This document shows, piece by piece, positions 35,864-45,288 of a DNA stretch of 64,000 nucleotides (the stretch's first letter is position 1; each line of letters starts with the position of its first letter). The DNA is from Oscillospiraceae bacterium (GTDB taxonomy: Bacteria; Bacillota; Clostridia; Oscillospirales; Ruminococcaceae), in NCBI GenBank assembly GCA_022800935.1, contig JAAWRH010000007.1, forward strand, positions 1 to 64,000, read 5' to 3'. The position numbers and the translations under genes were made by a program. The notes under the pieces were generated by a model, which searched no databases, had not been told where the DNA came from, and was given only the letters and a program-made list of their open reading frames with translations.

Positions 35864-37099
35864 ATGGATGCGCACCGTTTTCAGACCGCTGCCGTCATTG
35901 CGGAGTTCAATCCCTTCCATCGGGGCCACGCCTATCTGCTGAGGCGCTGCCGGGAGATGGGGGCGGACTGTGTCCTGGCTGTCATGAGCGGCAACTATGT
36001 GCAGCGGGGCGGCCCCGCCATCTTTGAACGCGCCCTCCGCACCAGGGCTGCCCTCCTCTGCGGCGCGGACCTGGTGGTGGAGCTGCCCCTTCCCTTCGCT
36101 ATGGCCACGGCGGAGCGGTTTGCCCATGGGGCGGTGTCCCTCCTGAAGGGGCTGGGGATGGACCAGCGGGATTGGCTGGTGTTTGGCAGCGAGGCCGGCT
36201 CCATGGAGGAGCTGCGCCGTGCGACCGGGCACTGCGCAGCGGCGGAGTCGTCCCCCCTGTTCCGCCATTTTTTGGAGGAAGGGGATTCCTTTGCCGCCGC
36301 CAGGCAGCAGGCGGTGGAGACTCTGTTCCCCGCCTCCGGGGAGCTGCTTCGACGGCCCAACAACGCCCTGGGGGTGGAGTATCTGCGAAAGCTGGAGCAG
36401 TTGGAATGTCCCATGATCCCGTATACCATCCCACGTCGGGGAGCGGATCACCACAGCCGCACGCCGCGGGAGGGCTTCGCCAGCGCGTCGCTGCTCCGCC
36501 GGAGGCTGCTGGAGGGGAAATGGGAAGAAGCCGCCGGATTCTTTCCCGAAAAAGCGGCCGAAATATTCCAGGAAGGGCTTTTGCAGACGGCAATTCCGGA
36601 GCTGGGGGAGCGGGCGGTGCTCTGCCGCCTGCGGACTTTGGAGCGGGAGTCCCTTTCCCGCCTTCCCGACTGCTCCGAGGGAATCGAAAACCGGCTTTGG
36701 AAATCCATCCGTCAGGCGTGTACATTTCAAGAGCTTTGTGATATGATTAAGACAAAGCGGTACTCCATGGCGCGGGTCCGCAGGCTGGTCTACTCCGCCT
36801 TTTTGCAGCTGGACGGGGAGTTGTGCCGGGAGGCGGTTCCCTATTGCCGCCTGCTGGGCTTTACCCAAAGGGGGGAGGTGCTGCTGGTCCGCTGGAAGGG
36901 AGAGGCGGGAATCCCTGTGTCCCACTCCCTGAAGCGGCTGGAGGAGTCCGGAGAGCTGTGCCGGAGGTTTGCCCAAGCGGAGGCCGCCGCCGATGACCTG
37001 TATTCCATCTTTCAGCCCAATCCCCGTCCCTGCGGGGCCGCCTATACCACCCCTGTGGTCCGTGTTACGGCATCTGAAAATGAAAAAATGGAGGAATGA
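35864..37099 (+). CDS. tmcAL: tRNA(Met) cytidine acetate ligase TmcAL (YlbM family)
   Basis: TmcAL uses ATP and acetate to acetylate the wobble cytidine of elongator tRNA-Met. The 411-residue protein has the nucleotidyltransferase motif EFNPFHRGH (about 14-22), VMSGNYVQRGGPAIFE and the later RRPNNALGVEYLRKL. Length is typical. ATG at 35864 follows AAAGGGGG. It is four bases before the next gene. Confidence 0.92.
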   Translation: MDAHRFQTAAVIAEFNPFHRGHAYLLRRCREMGADCVLAVMSGNYVQRGGPAIFERALRTRAALLCGADLVVELPLPFAMATAERFAHGAVSLLKGLGMDQRDWLVFGSEAGSMEELRRATGHCAAAESSPLFRHFLEEGDSFAAARQQAVETLFPASGELLRRPNNALGVEYLRKLEQLECPMIPYTIPRRGADHHSRTPREGFASASLLRRRLLEGKWEEAAGFFPEKAAEIFQEGLLQTAIPELGERAVLCRLRTLERESLSRLPDCSEGIENRLWKSIRQACTFQELCDMIKTKRYSMARVRRLVYSAFLQLDGELCREAVPYCRLLGFTQRGEVLLVRWKGEAGIPVSHSLKRLEESGELCRRFAQAEAAADDLYSIFQPNPRPCGAAYTTPVVRVTASENEKMEE

Positions 37100-37103
37100 C
37101 AAA

Positions 37104-38036
37104 ATGGCTGTCAAAATTGAAGAAAGAGAGTTTGCACCCTTTGGAAAATGCCTCTCCCTGAGCAATTCCTGCGCCGAGCTGCTGGTGAGCCTGGATTTCG
37201 GCCCCCGTATCCTATCCTACCGGCTGCTGGACGGGGAAAACGTCCTTGGCCCGGATATCGAGGGAAAGCTGGTGACAGAGGACCCGTCCCTGGAGGAGTA
37301 TTACGGGGAGGGAACCGTCTGGCGCAACCGGGGCGGACACCGCCTTTGGGTCTCCCCGGAGGCCATGCCCCAGACCTATTACCCCGACAATGATCCGGTG
37401 GCTTATGAGCAGACGGAGCAGGGGGTTATCTTCACCCCGCCCGCCCAGAGAAAAAACAACTGGCAGTATGCCGTCACCGTTTCCATGGCGGAGGACTCCT
37501 CCCAGGTTTCCGTGACCCAGCGGGTCATCAACCTGGGGGAGACGAGAAAGGCCGGGGTGTGGTCCATCAGCGTGATGGACAAGGGCGGCTTTGAGGTGAT
37601 TCCCCAGCCGGATCGGCCCACAGGGCTTTTGGAAAACCGGGTGTTCGCCGTCTGGCCCTACAGCGATATGGCCGATCCCCGCGTCTGCTGGGGAACCAAT
37701 TACATCACCCTGAAGCAGGACCCCTCCGCCTCCGGGCCCTTTAAAATCGGCGTGAACAACGAACATGGATGGGCGGCGTATTTTAACAAGGGCTGCTGCT
37801 TTGTCAAGCGCTTTACCCACCAGATGGGGGCGGAGTATCCGGACGGCGGCATGTCCTTTGAAACCTATACCTGCCCGGACTTTATTGAGATAGAGTCCCT
37901 CAGCCCCTATTACACCCTGAAGACCGGGGAGTGGATGGAGCATACCGAGCACTGGGAGCTGAAAAAGGCCGGAAGCTGCGACCCCAGGGACCAGAAGGCG
38001 GTGGCGGAGCTGGTGAAGGAGACAGGATTGGTTTAG
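37104..38036 (+). CDS. Conserved hypothetical protein, DUF4380-like (mutarotase-type fold)
   Basis: The 310-residue protein looks like a beta-rich sugar-mutarotase-type protein: LDFGPRILSYRLLDGENVLG near the start, GGHRLWVSPEAMP, and the C-terminal SLSPYYTLKTGEWMEHTEHW, where the Tyr-thr-leu and E-x-W pattern resembles aldose epimerase-like proteins. It has no signal peptide. GGAGG precedes ATG at 37104, and it is probably cotranscribed with tmcAL. Function is not established. Confidence 0.6.
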   Translation: MAVKIEEREFAPFGKCLSLSNSCAELLVSLDFGPRILSYRLLDGENVLGPDIEGKLVTEDPSLEEYYGEGTVWRNRGGHRLWVSPEAMPQTYYPDNDPVAYEQTEQGVIFTPPAQRKNNWQYAVTVSMAEDSSQVSVTQRVINLGETRKAGVWSISVMDKGGFEVIPQPDRPTGLLENRVFAVWPYSDMADPRVCWGTNYITLKQDPSASGPFKIGVNNEHGWAAYFNKGCCFVKRFTHQMGAEYPDGGMSFETYTCPDFIEIESLSPYYTLKTGEWMEHTEHWELKKAGSCDPRDQKAVAELVKETGLV

Positions 38037-38081
38037 TTTTCGGATGAATTTACAATAATTTGTTAATAATTACAGATTGAA

Positions 38082-38110
38082 TTGTATTTGCTGGGGTTTT
38101 ATGGTACAAT
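38082..38110 (+). promoter_or_regulatory. Sigma-A promoter for the DUF6106-acpS-alarmone synthetase genes
   Basis: TTGTAT (38082-38087), a 17-base spacer and TACAAT (38105-38110), about 90 bases before the first gene. Confidence 0.65.
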
Positions 38111-38199
38111 TAATCTATATTGGCGTTTGGAACAACTTCCGGCCCCTGGATGGCGTATGGATTTGCTCCTGCCGCCGCATGTGAAAGGAGCGCATCCCT

Positions 38200-38751
38200 A
38201 TGGCTGATATCTTTGTGGAATATATGGTGGTAAAAAGGAACACCTCCAAGGAGGTACTTCTCCGCATCGGGCTGTTTCTGGCCGCCCTAGTCATCGCAGT
38301 CCTCAGTTTTCTGTTCCTGTTCCCCATCGGGGCGGGGGGCATCGGACTGCTGCTGGTGGTGGGCGCGTTTTACGGGGCCTATTACCTGAGCTCCTCCATG
38401 AACAAGGAGTTTGAGTACATTGTGACCAACGGGGAGATGGATGTGGACTGCATCATGGCGCGGCGCAAGAGAAAGCGCCTGATCACCGTCAAATGCAAGG
38501 ACTTTGACGCCATTGGGCCCTACGATCCCGCCAAGCACCAGGGCAAGAACTACAAGACCCGCATCCTCGCCTGTGACAGCGAGACCTCCAAAAACGTGTG
38601 GTACTGCGTGGTACACCATAAGACTATGGGAGAGACGCTGCTGGTGTTCAACGCCACCGCCCGCATTCTGGAGGCGTTCAAGATGTTTATCCCCCGCACC
38701 ATGCTCAACGAGTTCAACCGGCAGCGGATGGAAGCCGGACTGATTGAATGA
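38200..38751 (+). CDS. Membrane protein of unknown function, DUF6106-like
   Basis: The 183-residue protein has two adjacent membrane helices (about 20-40 and 44-66) followed by a cytoplasmic domain with a basic RRKRKRL patch and several conserved aromatic residues. It resembles a small family found in Oscillospirales; no activity is known. AAAGGAG precedes the ATG. It overlaps acpS by four bases (ATGA). Confidence 0.6.
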   Translation: MADIFVEYMVVKRNTSKEVLLRIGLFLAALVIAVLSFLFLFPIGAGGIGLLLVVGAFYGAYYLSSSMNKEFEYIVTNGEMDVDCIMARRKRKRLITVKCKDFDAIGPYDPAKHQGKNYKTRILACDSETSKNVWYCVVHHKTMGETLLVFNATARILEAFKMFIPRTMLNEFNRQRMEAGLIE

Positions 38752-39206
38752 TGCCATATACAGTGGGCCTGGATTTGGTGGAGATTGACCGAATCCGGAG
38801 GAGCATGGGACAGCCCCGCTTTCTGGAGCGGGTGTTTTCCCCCGCGGAGCGGGAGCTGTTTGCCTCCCGCTCCTTTTCGCCCCAGACCGTGGCTGCCAAC
38901 TTCTGCGCCAAGGAGGCGTTTGCCAAGGCCCTGGGGACGGGGGTCCGCGGCTTTTGGCTGACTGAGGTGTCGCTGCTGCGGGACAAGCTGGGGAAGCCCT
39001 TTCTGGTATTGGAGGGAAGGGCGGCGGAGATTGCCCGGCGGGAGGGACTGGACTTTTCGGTGAGCGTCACCCATACCAGGGAGTATGCTTCGGCGGTGGT
39101 AATCGGATGGAGAAAGCGATTTTTCCTTTTGCGGCGTTCTTCTTTGCCGTGGCGGAAACAAAGCTTTGTGGGAGGAAATAGGATTGAACAGCCTGAAAAC
39201 AGATAA
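38748..39206 (+). CDS. acpS: Holo-[acyl-carrier-protein] synthase
   Basis: AcpS transfers the phosphopantetheine arm from CoA to acyl carrier protein, as needed for fatty acid synthesis. The 152-residue protein has the Mg-binding Asp in GLDLVEIDRI and the catalytic FCAKEAFAKALG, then FSVSVTHTREYASAVVI. The C-terminal ~30 basic residues exceed the usual ~120-residue family length; this tail overlaps the next gene. The start is ATG at 38748 or 38751. Confidence 0.92.
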   Translation: MMPYTVGLDLVEIDRIRRSMGQPRFLERVFSPAERELFASRSFSPQTVAANFCAKEAFAKALGTGVRGFWLTEVSLLRDKLGKPFLVLEGRAAEIARREGLDFSVSVTHTREYASAVVIGWRKRFFLLRRSSLPWRKQSFVGGNRIEQPENR

Positions 39207-39912
39207 TTTTTTTAAAGAAGATGCCGCCGCCCAGGCGGAAAGCAAGGAGGCGCTGGCGCGTCAGCTGGCCGATTTGATATCCCAGGAGCCCACTGACGAG
39301 CTGCGGGAAACCTTTGCCAAGGCGCAGAAGCTTATCGCCTGTTACCGCTGCGCTCTGCTGGAGGTGGAGACAAAGTTCCGGGTCCTCAACGAGGAATTTT
39401 CCCTCCAGCACGAGCGCAACCCAATTGAGAACATTAAGACCCGCCTGAAATCCCCCAACAGCATCCGGGAAAAGATGATCCGCAAGGGCATCCCCCTTTC
39501 CCTAACCTCCATGGAGGAGAACCTCAATGATATCGCGGGCATCCGCGTGATATGCTCCTTCCTCAACGACATCTACATGCTGGCGGAATGCCTGCTCCAG
39601 CAGGACGACGTGATTTTGCTGGAGCGGAAGGATTACATCGAACATCCCAAACCCAACGGCTACCGGAGCCTGCATTTGATTGTTCAGATACCTATTTTTC
39701 TACAGAATGAAAAGAAGAACATGAGGGTGGAGGTTCAGCTGAGGACCATAGCCATGGAGTTCTGGGCAAACCTGGAACACCGGCTGCGGTATAAGAAAAA
39801 CCTGGACGAGTCCCTGGTACAGCAGACGGCGGCGGAGCTGACCCAGTGCGCGGAGATCAGCGCCATGCTGGATGATAAGATGCAGAGGATACGGAATATT
39901 ATTGAAGGATAA
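39184..39912 (+). CDS. Small alarmone (p)ppGpp synthetase, RelA/SpoT-domain only
   Basis: The 242-residue protein has the synthetase core only: RLKSPNSIREKM (substrate-binding basic motif), DIAGIRVICSF and NGYRSLHL, without HD, TGS or ACT domains, as in YjbM/YwaC-type small alarmone synthetases. It would make (p)ppGpp from ATP and GDP/GTP under stress. The start is a TTG at 39184 with GGGAGGAAA eight bases upstream; it lies inside the acpS 3' end. Confidence 0.9.
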   Translation: MNSLKTDNFFKEDAAAQAESKEALARQLADLISQEPTDELRETFAKAQKLIACYRCALLEVETKFRVLNEEFSLQHERNPIENIKTRLKSPNSIREKMIRKGIPLSLTSMEENLNDIAGIRVICSFLNDIYMLAECLLQQDDVILLERKDYIEHPKPNGYRSLHLIVQIPIFLQNEKKNMRVEVQLRTIAMEFWANLEHRLRYKKNLDESLVQQTAAELTQCAEISAMLDDKMQRIRNIIEG

Positions 39913-39916
39913 ATAA

Positions 39917-39962
39917 AATCCCCGGCTGCCCTTCCACATGGAAGAACCGTCGGGGATTATTT
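39917..39962. terminator. Terminator shared by the alarmone synthetase and comFB genes
   Basis: The outer arms AATCCCCG (39917-39924) and CGGGGATT (39951-39958), with an inner CTTCC/GGAAG stem, lie between convergent genes. Confidence 0.65.
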
Positions 39963-39981
39963 GCGCCCGCAGGCGGGAAAA

Positions 39982-40488
39982 TCAGTGCTGGGGGTGGGCC
40001 TTTACCTGCAAGATTGCCTTGACAATGGAGGACGTCACCTCCGGGGAGTTGTTCTTGGCTATCTGGTAGGGAATCTGCCGTTCCTCCACCACAATGTATT
40101 TGGGCTTTAATTTGTTCAGCGCCAGCGCCGCCGCGTCCTGGCGGCATTTATCGCACTTGCAGCAGTTGTTGAACTTCTCATAGGCCTCGTCCAGCTTGTC
40201 AATCACCAGGTATTCCATGATGTTTACCAGAATTCGGGCCCCCGCCGTCCGGCGGAGCTGAACCCCGCCGCCCACCAGCGCCGCCGGTCCGCCTGCCTGG
40301 GGGGAGCCGGCGGCCTGTGGGGGTGAGGGAGGCTGGGTAAGCTGGGAAACAGGCGCCGGAGGGGACAGGGGATTGTGGGGGGCCGCAGGGGCGGGAACCC
40401 CCTCCTCCTCTCCGGGCGCGGAAAAGCTGGAGGGCATAATCTTGCGGAACATGGCTTCTTTATCTATCTCTGGTCTTCCCTTTGCCAT
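39982..40488 (-). CDS. ComFB-family protein with Pro-rich N-terminal linker
   Basis: The 168-residue protein has a basic/acidic N-terminus, a Pro/Ala-rich linker (about 25-75) and a C-terminal ComFB domain (about 82-160) with ILVNIMEYLVIDKLDEAYEKF, a cysteine cluster CCKCDKC and ALALNKLKPKYIV. ComFB proteins occur near competence and motility genes, and some have been reported to bind cyclic dinucleotides. It follows parA by three bases, so the two form an operon read away from the flagellar genes. Confidence 0.85.
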   Translation of the reverse strand: MAKGRPEIDKEAMFRKIMPSSFSAPGEEEGVPAPAAPHNPLSPPAPVSQLTQPPSPPQAAGSPQAGGPAALVGGGVQLRRTAGARILVNIMEYLVIDKLDEAYEKFNNCCKCDKCRQDAAALALNKLKPKYIVVEERQIPYQIAKNNSPEVTSSIVKAILQVKAHPQH

Positions 40489-40491
40489 GGC

Positions 40492-41253
40492 TTATACCCC
40501 CCTCGAAATCATTTCATTGGCCAGGGCGGTATAGTCCAGCGCCCCGTTGCAGTATCTGGAGTATTCCAGCAGATTGCACTGCATGTTCTGCGCCTCGGTC
40601 AGAGTAACGCAGGAGCGTATCTTTGTCCGGAACAGGTGAATGTTCAGGTTTTCGCATACCATCTGTGCTGTTCCCAGCAGTTCCCGTGCCAGCTTGGTGC
40701 GTCCGTTGTACCGGGCCAGCAGCACGCCGGCAATCTCCAGGCTGGGGTTGTCCTGTCCCTTGACAAAGGTGACGGTCTCGTACAGCTCCACCAATCCCTG
40801 AAGGCTGTACAGGTCCGACAGGGTGGGGATGAGGACAAAGTTGGCCGCCACCAGCGCATTGGTGGAAAGAATTCCCAGACCGGGCGGGCAGTCTATCAAG
40901 ATATAATCGTAATTGCCCTCAATGGGTTCCAGCGCCCGCTTGAGCAGGAACTGCCTGTCTCGCCCCGTAAACTCCAGCTCAATACCGCTCAGGGTGGTGG
41001 TGGAGGGAATCAGATCGGTGACGGCGGTCCGCTGTACGGCAAAGCGCGCCGAAACCTCGTTTTTCAGTACATGGTAGATGGTCGCCCGGTCCTCCCATTC
41101 TCCGCCCATCCCCAGGGAAAGATTGTGCTGCGGGTCCATGTCAACCGCCAGAACCCGGTATCCTTTGGAGCGGTAGACCGCCGCCAGGGCATAGGTTGTG
41201 GTGGTTTTTCCCACTCCGCCCTTCTGGGTCAGCACCGCTATGATCTTTGCCAT
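40492..41253 (-). CDS. ParA/Soj-type ATPase
   Basis: The 253-residue Walker-type ATPase has QKGGVGKTTT (10-19), the switch motif DMDPQHN (38-44) and ILIDCPPG. ParA-family proteins place DNA, chemosensory arrays or flagellar machinery in the cell. No parB or parS-like array is beside it; the partner is comFB, and the flagellar cluster starts on the other side of a divergent promoter region. A role in cell-pole or flagellar positioning is an inference. Confidence 0.88.
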   Translation of the reverse strand: MAKIIAVLTQKGGVGKTTTTYALAAVYRSKGYRVLAVDMDPQHNLSLGMGGEWEDRATIYHVLKNEVSARFAVQRTAVTDLIPSTTTLSGIELEFTGRDRQFLLKRALEPIEGNYDYILIDCPPGLGILSTNALVAANFVLIPTLSDLYSLQGLVELYETVTFVKGQDNPSLEIAGVLLARYNGRTKLARELLGTAQMVCENLNIHLFRTKIRSCVTLTEAQNMQCNLLEYSRYCNGALDYTALANEMISRGV

Positions 41254-41327
41254 CCGTTCAACCGGCCCCCTTTATCATCCAGAACAAAAAATGCAGAAAG
41301 GAAAATTATTTAAATCTCCATTTAACC

Positions 41328-41356
41328 ATTATACCGAATTCTTCGCGCTTTTACAA
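41328..41356 (-). promoter_or_regulatory. Sigma-A promoter of parA-comFB
   Basis: On the minus strand, TTGTAA (41351-41356), a 17-base spacer and a perfect TATAAT (41328-41333). Confidence 0.7.
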
Positions 41357-41439
41357 TAGGAAAACCGGGCAAAAGGGGCGTTCTCCCTTTGAAAATGTCC
41401 GGAGAGGGGGAAAGAAAACAAAAAATTTGGATTTTGGCC

Positions 41440-41466
41440 TTTAGTTTTTTTCCAACGATACGATAA
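41440..41466 (+). promoter_or_regulatory. Candidate sigma-D (flagellar) promoter of flgM
   Basis: TTTA (41440-41443), exactly 15 bases, then TACGATAA (41459-41466), compared with the sigma-D/FliA pattern TAAA-N15-GCCGATAA. The same TTTA-N15-TxCGATxA form occurs before fliD. It lies about 105 bases before flgM. Confidence 0.55.
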
Positions 41467-41570
41467 TATTAGTAGACGATAGTTTATAATTGCGCATATT
41501 AAAAATGCATTTCATTGGGAGAAGATGCAAAAGCGTGCGAAAATGCCGCTGAAAGATGGGAGTGACCAGA

Positions 41571-41876
41571 ATGAAAATTAACCCCACTATGGTAAATGCT
41601 TACTATATGACCAAGCCAACCAGCCGGAACATCCCAATCAATCAGGCAGGCAGCTTTATGGAGGCATTTTCCGCAAAGGTGGACACCATTGAGATTAGCC
41701 GGAAGGGTAACGAGCAGAGCATGGTTTCGGGGATTTCCAAGGCCATTGTGGGAGACCTGAAGGACATGGACAGCCAGAGCCGCATCAGCGAGCTGCAAGA
41801 CGCGGTGAGCAGCGGCAGCTACTCGGTCCCCATTGAGGAGCTGGCAAGGGCCATGATGCAGCGGGTGGCCATCTGA
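41571..41876 (+). CDS. flgM: Anti-sigma factor FlgM
   Basis: FlgM holds the flagellar sigma factor inactive until the hook is finished. The 101-residue protein has a disordered N-terminal half and the C-terminal sigma-binding pattern SRISELQDAVSSGSYSV followed by EELARAMM. GGGAGTGA lies a few bases before ATG at 41571. It begins the late flagellar operon flgM-flgN-flgK-flgL. Confidence 0.85.
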   Translation: MKINPTMVNAYYMTKPTSRNIPINQAGSFMEAFSAKVDTIEISRKGNEQSMVSGISKAIVGDLKDMDSQSRISELQDAVSSGSYSVPIEELARAMMQRVAI

Positions 41877-41924
41877 TTCCCGGCCGCAGCGGCAATTTAT
41901 TTGAGAATGCGGAGAGAATGGTTT

Positions 41925-42407
41925 ATGGTTTCAGACAAATTGCAGGAATTTATTGAGTACCTTGGTGAGTACGCGGATTTCCTGGAAAGCATGATTGAGG
42001 AGCAGAACGATAAGCTGGAGGCCCTCCTTTCCCATGATATTCCCACCATTGAGCGCTCCGTGGCGCGGCAGCAGGTGCTGACCATTCGGATGGACCAGCT
42101 TGAGCAGGGACGGGAAAAACGGCAGCAGGATATGGGCTTCCCAGAGAAGACGCTGAGGGAAATCGCGGAATCCGTCAGAATGGAGAACCCGGAGCAGGCG
42201 CAGAAGATTCTGGATTGTCATGAGCGGATGTCCAGGGCGATTGAGCAGATTAAATTTCTCAACGAAAAGGCCATGCACCTGGTGGAAACGAATCTCCAAC
42301 TTGTCAACATGGAAGTCCCCTCCGAAACCCAAACGCAGCTTTATACGGAGCGGGCAAAGAAAATCGCCGGAAGTGCAAATTCATCTATTTATGAGAAAAA
42401 GATATGA
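41925..42407 (+). CDS. flgN: Flagellar export chaperone FlgN
   Basis: This 160-residue, fully helical, charged protein matches FlgN in size, heptad pattern and position before flgK. FlgN escorts the hook-filament junction proteins FlgK and FlgL to the export gate. GGAGAG lies eight bases before ATG at 41925. A second protein of similar design occurs at 47655. Confidence 0.85.
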   Translation: MVSDKLQEFIEYLGEYADFLESMIEEQNDKLEALLSHDIPTIERSVARQQVLTIRMDQLEQGREKRQQDMGFPEKTLREIAESVRMENPEQAQKILDCHERMSRAIEQIKFLNEKAMHLVETNLQLVNMEVPSETQTQLYTERAKKIAGSANSSIYEKKI

Positions 42408-42458
42408 CAAACGGGACTGCGCATCGGAGTCCGGCTGACCAGCAGGGAGGAATTTATT

Positions 42459-44015
42459 TTGACCAGACCAACATTTTTAGGATTTGAATCAGGCCGAAAG
42501 GGCCTTGCGGTTGCCCAGAAGGGCCTGGATATCACTGGACAAAACCTGATGAACATCAACACCCCCGGCTATACCCGCCAGCGGGTGGACCAGGTTTCCG
42601 TTTCCGCCTACGGGCACAATTCCCGGTACGGCGGCACCAAGGTAGACTTCGCCGGGCAGGGCGTGGATATCACCGGCATCTACCAGACCCGCAATGCCTT
42701 TTTGGACCGGCGGTTCCGGGAGGAATACAGCGACACCTCCTACTATAGCCAGAAGGTTGACATTTTGGCCGATATCTCTGCAGTTATCGACGAAATGGCC
42801 GAGACCGGCGGTGGACTGATGGGGGCGGTAAACACCATCACCACAGCGCTCCAGGGCCTTACGGCGGATAAATCCACCGACCGCTCCTACGCCAACATCT
42901 TCCGGACAGCGGTGCAGGGGATGGTGCAGACCCTCCATGAATACGACAACAAGCTGACCAAGGTAGCCAACCAGCAGAAGTTCGACCTGACCCTTGCGGT
43001 GGATGAGGTCAACCGCAAGCTCAATGAGCTGGCGGGGCTGAATAAAAAGATTGTAGAGGAAATCGGCGTAGACACCAGCGAAAAGGGCATCTACGGCCCT
43101 AACGAGCTACTGGACGCCCGCAACCTGCTGCTGGATGAGCTGGCAGAGTACGGCAACATCTACGTCACCAAGGAAAATGACGGCAGCGTCACCGTGACTA
43201 TGGGTGATCATGAGGTCCTGCGGGGCGATGAGTGCGAAAAGCTCCAGATGCTGGAGTATTCCGACGGTACCGTCACCCTCTCCTGGAACTCCACTGCTGA
43301 GGACGTGAAGTTCACCAGCGGTACCTTTAAGGCCTCGTTGGAGATGATTAACGGGCGGGGACCCAATGTCCAGTCCCCCCGCGACAGCTCTGAAAAGGGC
43401 GTGCTGTACTACCGCGATCGGTTGGATACCTTCGCAAGGACTCTGGCCAACGTGATGAACAACACCCTGCCCATGACCCTTAACGACCAGGGCGAGCCCA
43501 GTTCCATTCAGTATAGGCAGCTTTTGGGCGCGATGGTTCAGGATGACAGCGGCAAGACATCGGTGATTACCCAGCCCGGTCATGTGACGGCTGCTAACAT
43601 CACCGTCTCCGACGAGTGGATGGACAGCGTGGATTATTGCCTGCCCAGTCCCTCCAGTGCCACCAATGCCCAGTACTTTACCAAACTCAACACCAAGCTG
43701 ACCAGCGACGGAACTACCGAGTTTTATACCAACGGCCAGTGTTTTACCGGTTCCTTCCGGGACTATGTCACCGACGTTTACGACACCTGTGTGGGCGAGG
43801 AGAGCTACTACAAGGGACGGTATGAGGCGGCGGCGGCCATCACCGATTCGCTGCTGGACCAGCGGGACGATATGTCCGCGGTCTCCAAGGACGAGGAGAC
43901 CACCAACATGATGACCTACCAGAGATATTTCCAGGCTGTCTCCAGAATGATGACCACCATGGACGAGGCGTTGGATGTGATTATCAACAAGATGGGTCTG
44001 GTGGGACGTTCTTAA
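42459..44015 (+). CDS. flgK: Flagellar hook-associated protein 1 (FlgK)
   Basis: FlgK is the first hook-filament junction protein. The 518-residue protein has the rod/hook family motif LMNINTPGYTRQRV (about 30-43) and a C-terminal coiled coil ending in YQRYFQAVSRMMTTMDEALDVIINKMG. The start is a TTG at 42459, fixed by AGGGAGG eight bases upstream. flgL follows after 82 bases. Confidence 0.95.
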   Translation: MTRPTFLGFESGRKGLAVAQKGLDITGQNLMNINTPGYTRQRVDQVSVSAYGHNSRYGGTKVDFAGQGVDITGIYQTRNAFLDRRFREEYSDTSYYSQKVDILADISAVIDEMAETGGGLMGAVNTITTALQGLTADKSTDRSYANIFRTAVQGMVQTLHEYDNKLTKVANQQKFDLTLAVDEVNRKLNELAGLNKKIVEEIGVDTSEKGIYGPNELLDARNLLLDELAEYGNIYVTKENDGSVTVTMGDHEVLRGDECEKLQMLEYSDGTVTLSWNSTAEDVKFTSGTFKASLEMINGRGPNVQSPRDSSEKGVLYYRDRLDTFARTLANVMNNTLPMTLNDQGEPSSIQYRQLLGAMVQDDSGKTSVITQPGHVTAANITVSDEWMDSVDYCLPSPSSATNAQYFTKLNTKLTSDGTTEFYTNGQCFTGSFRDYVTDVYDTCVGEESYYKGRYEAAAAITDSLLDQRDDMSAVSKDEETTNMMTYQRYFQAVSRMMTTMDEALDVIINKMGLVGRS

Positions 44016-44097
44016 CGTTCTTGCTATTGATTTCATATAGTGATTTGATACTTAAAATTTTACGGACGTTTGCCAGTAAGAAAGGGAGATGATTCAC

Positions 44098-45252
44098 GTG
44101 CGGGTAACCCAGAACCAAATGACGCGCACCTTTTTACGACATATGAACACCAATCTGGAACGCCTGTCCAAGTCCGAGGAGCGGATGACCGGCCAGAAAT
44201 ACAAGAAATCCGCCGAGAATGTAACGGATACCGCCAGGGCTTTCCGCATCCGCCAGGAGCTGTTTGACAACGAAGCCTATACCACCAACATCCGTGACGC
44301 GGACGCCAAGCTGTCCTCCGCAGAGAGCAACCTGAACTCCATTAACAGCATTATAGTGACGGCCCGCGAGCAGATTATTCTGCGGGGCATGAACGACCCC
44401 ACCAAGCTGCAAAGGGTTAATCTGGCCCAGGAGCTGGAGGGGAATTTGGGGGAGATCATTCAGTTCTCCAACTCCGTTTTCTCTGGGCGCTACCTGTTTG
44501 ACGGAAGTGAAAATGGCGTTCCACCCTTCTCTGTCGGAAAAGAGGGCAGGCTGGAATACCACAATATCCCGGTGGACATGGTTTATACCAATGATGCGGG
44601 GCAGTTGTGTTATCTGAAAAAAGTCGATCCCAATGAAGCTGATTCCTCGAAATGGGAAATCGCGGATTATTACGGGAAAGATGAAAACGGAGACAGCATT
44701 AAACAAAAATTTGAGGATGATATAGCTAATAAGGTGGATCCGCCGACCTACAAGGAATTTGTGATTCCTGAGGACGTCTCCCAGTATGTTGACATCGGAA
44801 ACGGCATTACCATGAACGGCAACCGGGTAGAGGGACATACCGCCTTTGAACTGACCTTCTCCGGAATCAGGATGCTGGGCTTCGGCAAAAACGAGGACGG
44901 CGTTCCTAACAACGTTTACAATCAACTGGTGGACGCCATTGAGGAGCTGAACAAGGAAGACGGCGAGTTCGACCGTTCCCATATGGAGGACATCAGCAAT
45001 ACCATGAAGACCAGTACCGAGGATTTGCGGCTGAGCATTATCGATATTGGCACCAGGACCCAGTTCTTGGAGAAGACCCTGAGCGGTCTGGAAAACGACC
45101 ACCTGAACCTGACCAAGCTCCAGCAAAAGTTGGAGGTTGCCGATATGGCGGAGGAATCCATCAACTGGAAGATGTACAATTCCATCATGATGGCCACCTA
45201 CCAGTTCGGTTCCAGGGTTGTTCCCACTTCACTAATGGACTTTCTACAATAA
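44098..45252 (+). CDS. flgL: Flagellar hook-associated protein 3 (FlgL)
   Basis: The 384-residue protein has the flagellin-like N-terminus MRVTQNQMTRTFLRHMNTNLERL and the matching C-terminal helix, with a longer central region (about 140-270) than the smallest homologues. The GTG at 44098 is preferred because AGGGAG is eight bases upstream and the result begins with the standard MRVTQN; an ATG at 44089 overlaps the ribosome binding site. Confidence 0.93.
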   Translation: MRVTQNQMTRTFLRHMNTNLERLSKSEERMTGQKYKKSAENVTDTARAFRIRQELFDNEAYTTNIRDADAKLSSAESNLNSINSIIVTAREQIILRGMNDPTKLQRVNLAQELEGNLGEIIQFSNSVFSGRYLFDGSENGVPPFSVGKEGRLEYHNIPVDMVYTNDAGQLCYLKKVDPNEADSSKWEIADYYGKDENGDSIKQKFEDDIANKVDPPTYKEFVIPEDVSQYVDIGNGITMNGNRVEGHTAFELTFSGIRMLGFGKNEDGVPNNVYNQLVDAIEELNKEDGEFDRSHMEDISNTMKTSTEDLRLSIIDIGTRTQFLEKTLSGLENDHLNLTKLQQKLEVADMAEESINWKMYNSIMMATYQFGSRVVPTSLMDFLQ

Positions 45253-45288
45253 AGGCTGTGGGTATTTTAGATATATGGGGGTGTGACT

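Noticed and set aside
38748-39206. acpS tail as a fusion with an extra domain
   Set aside because: The extra ~30 basic residues have no domain character and coincide with the leader of the next gene; simple read-through to the next stop explains them.
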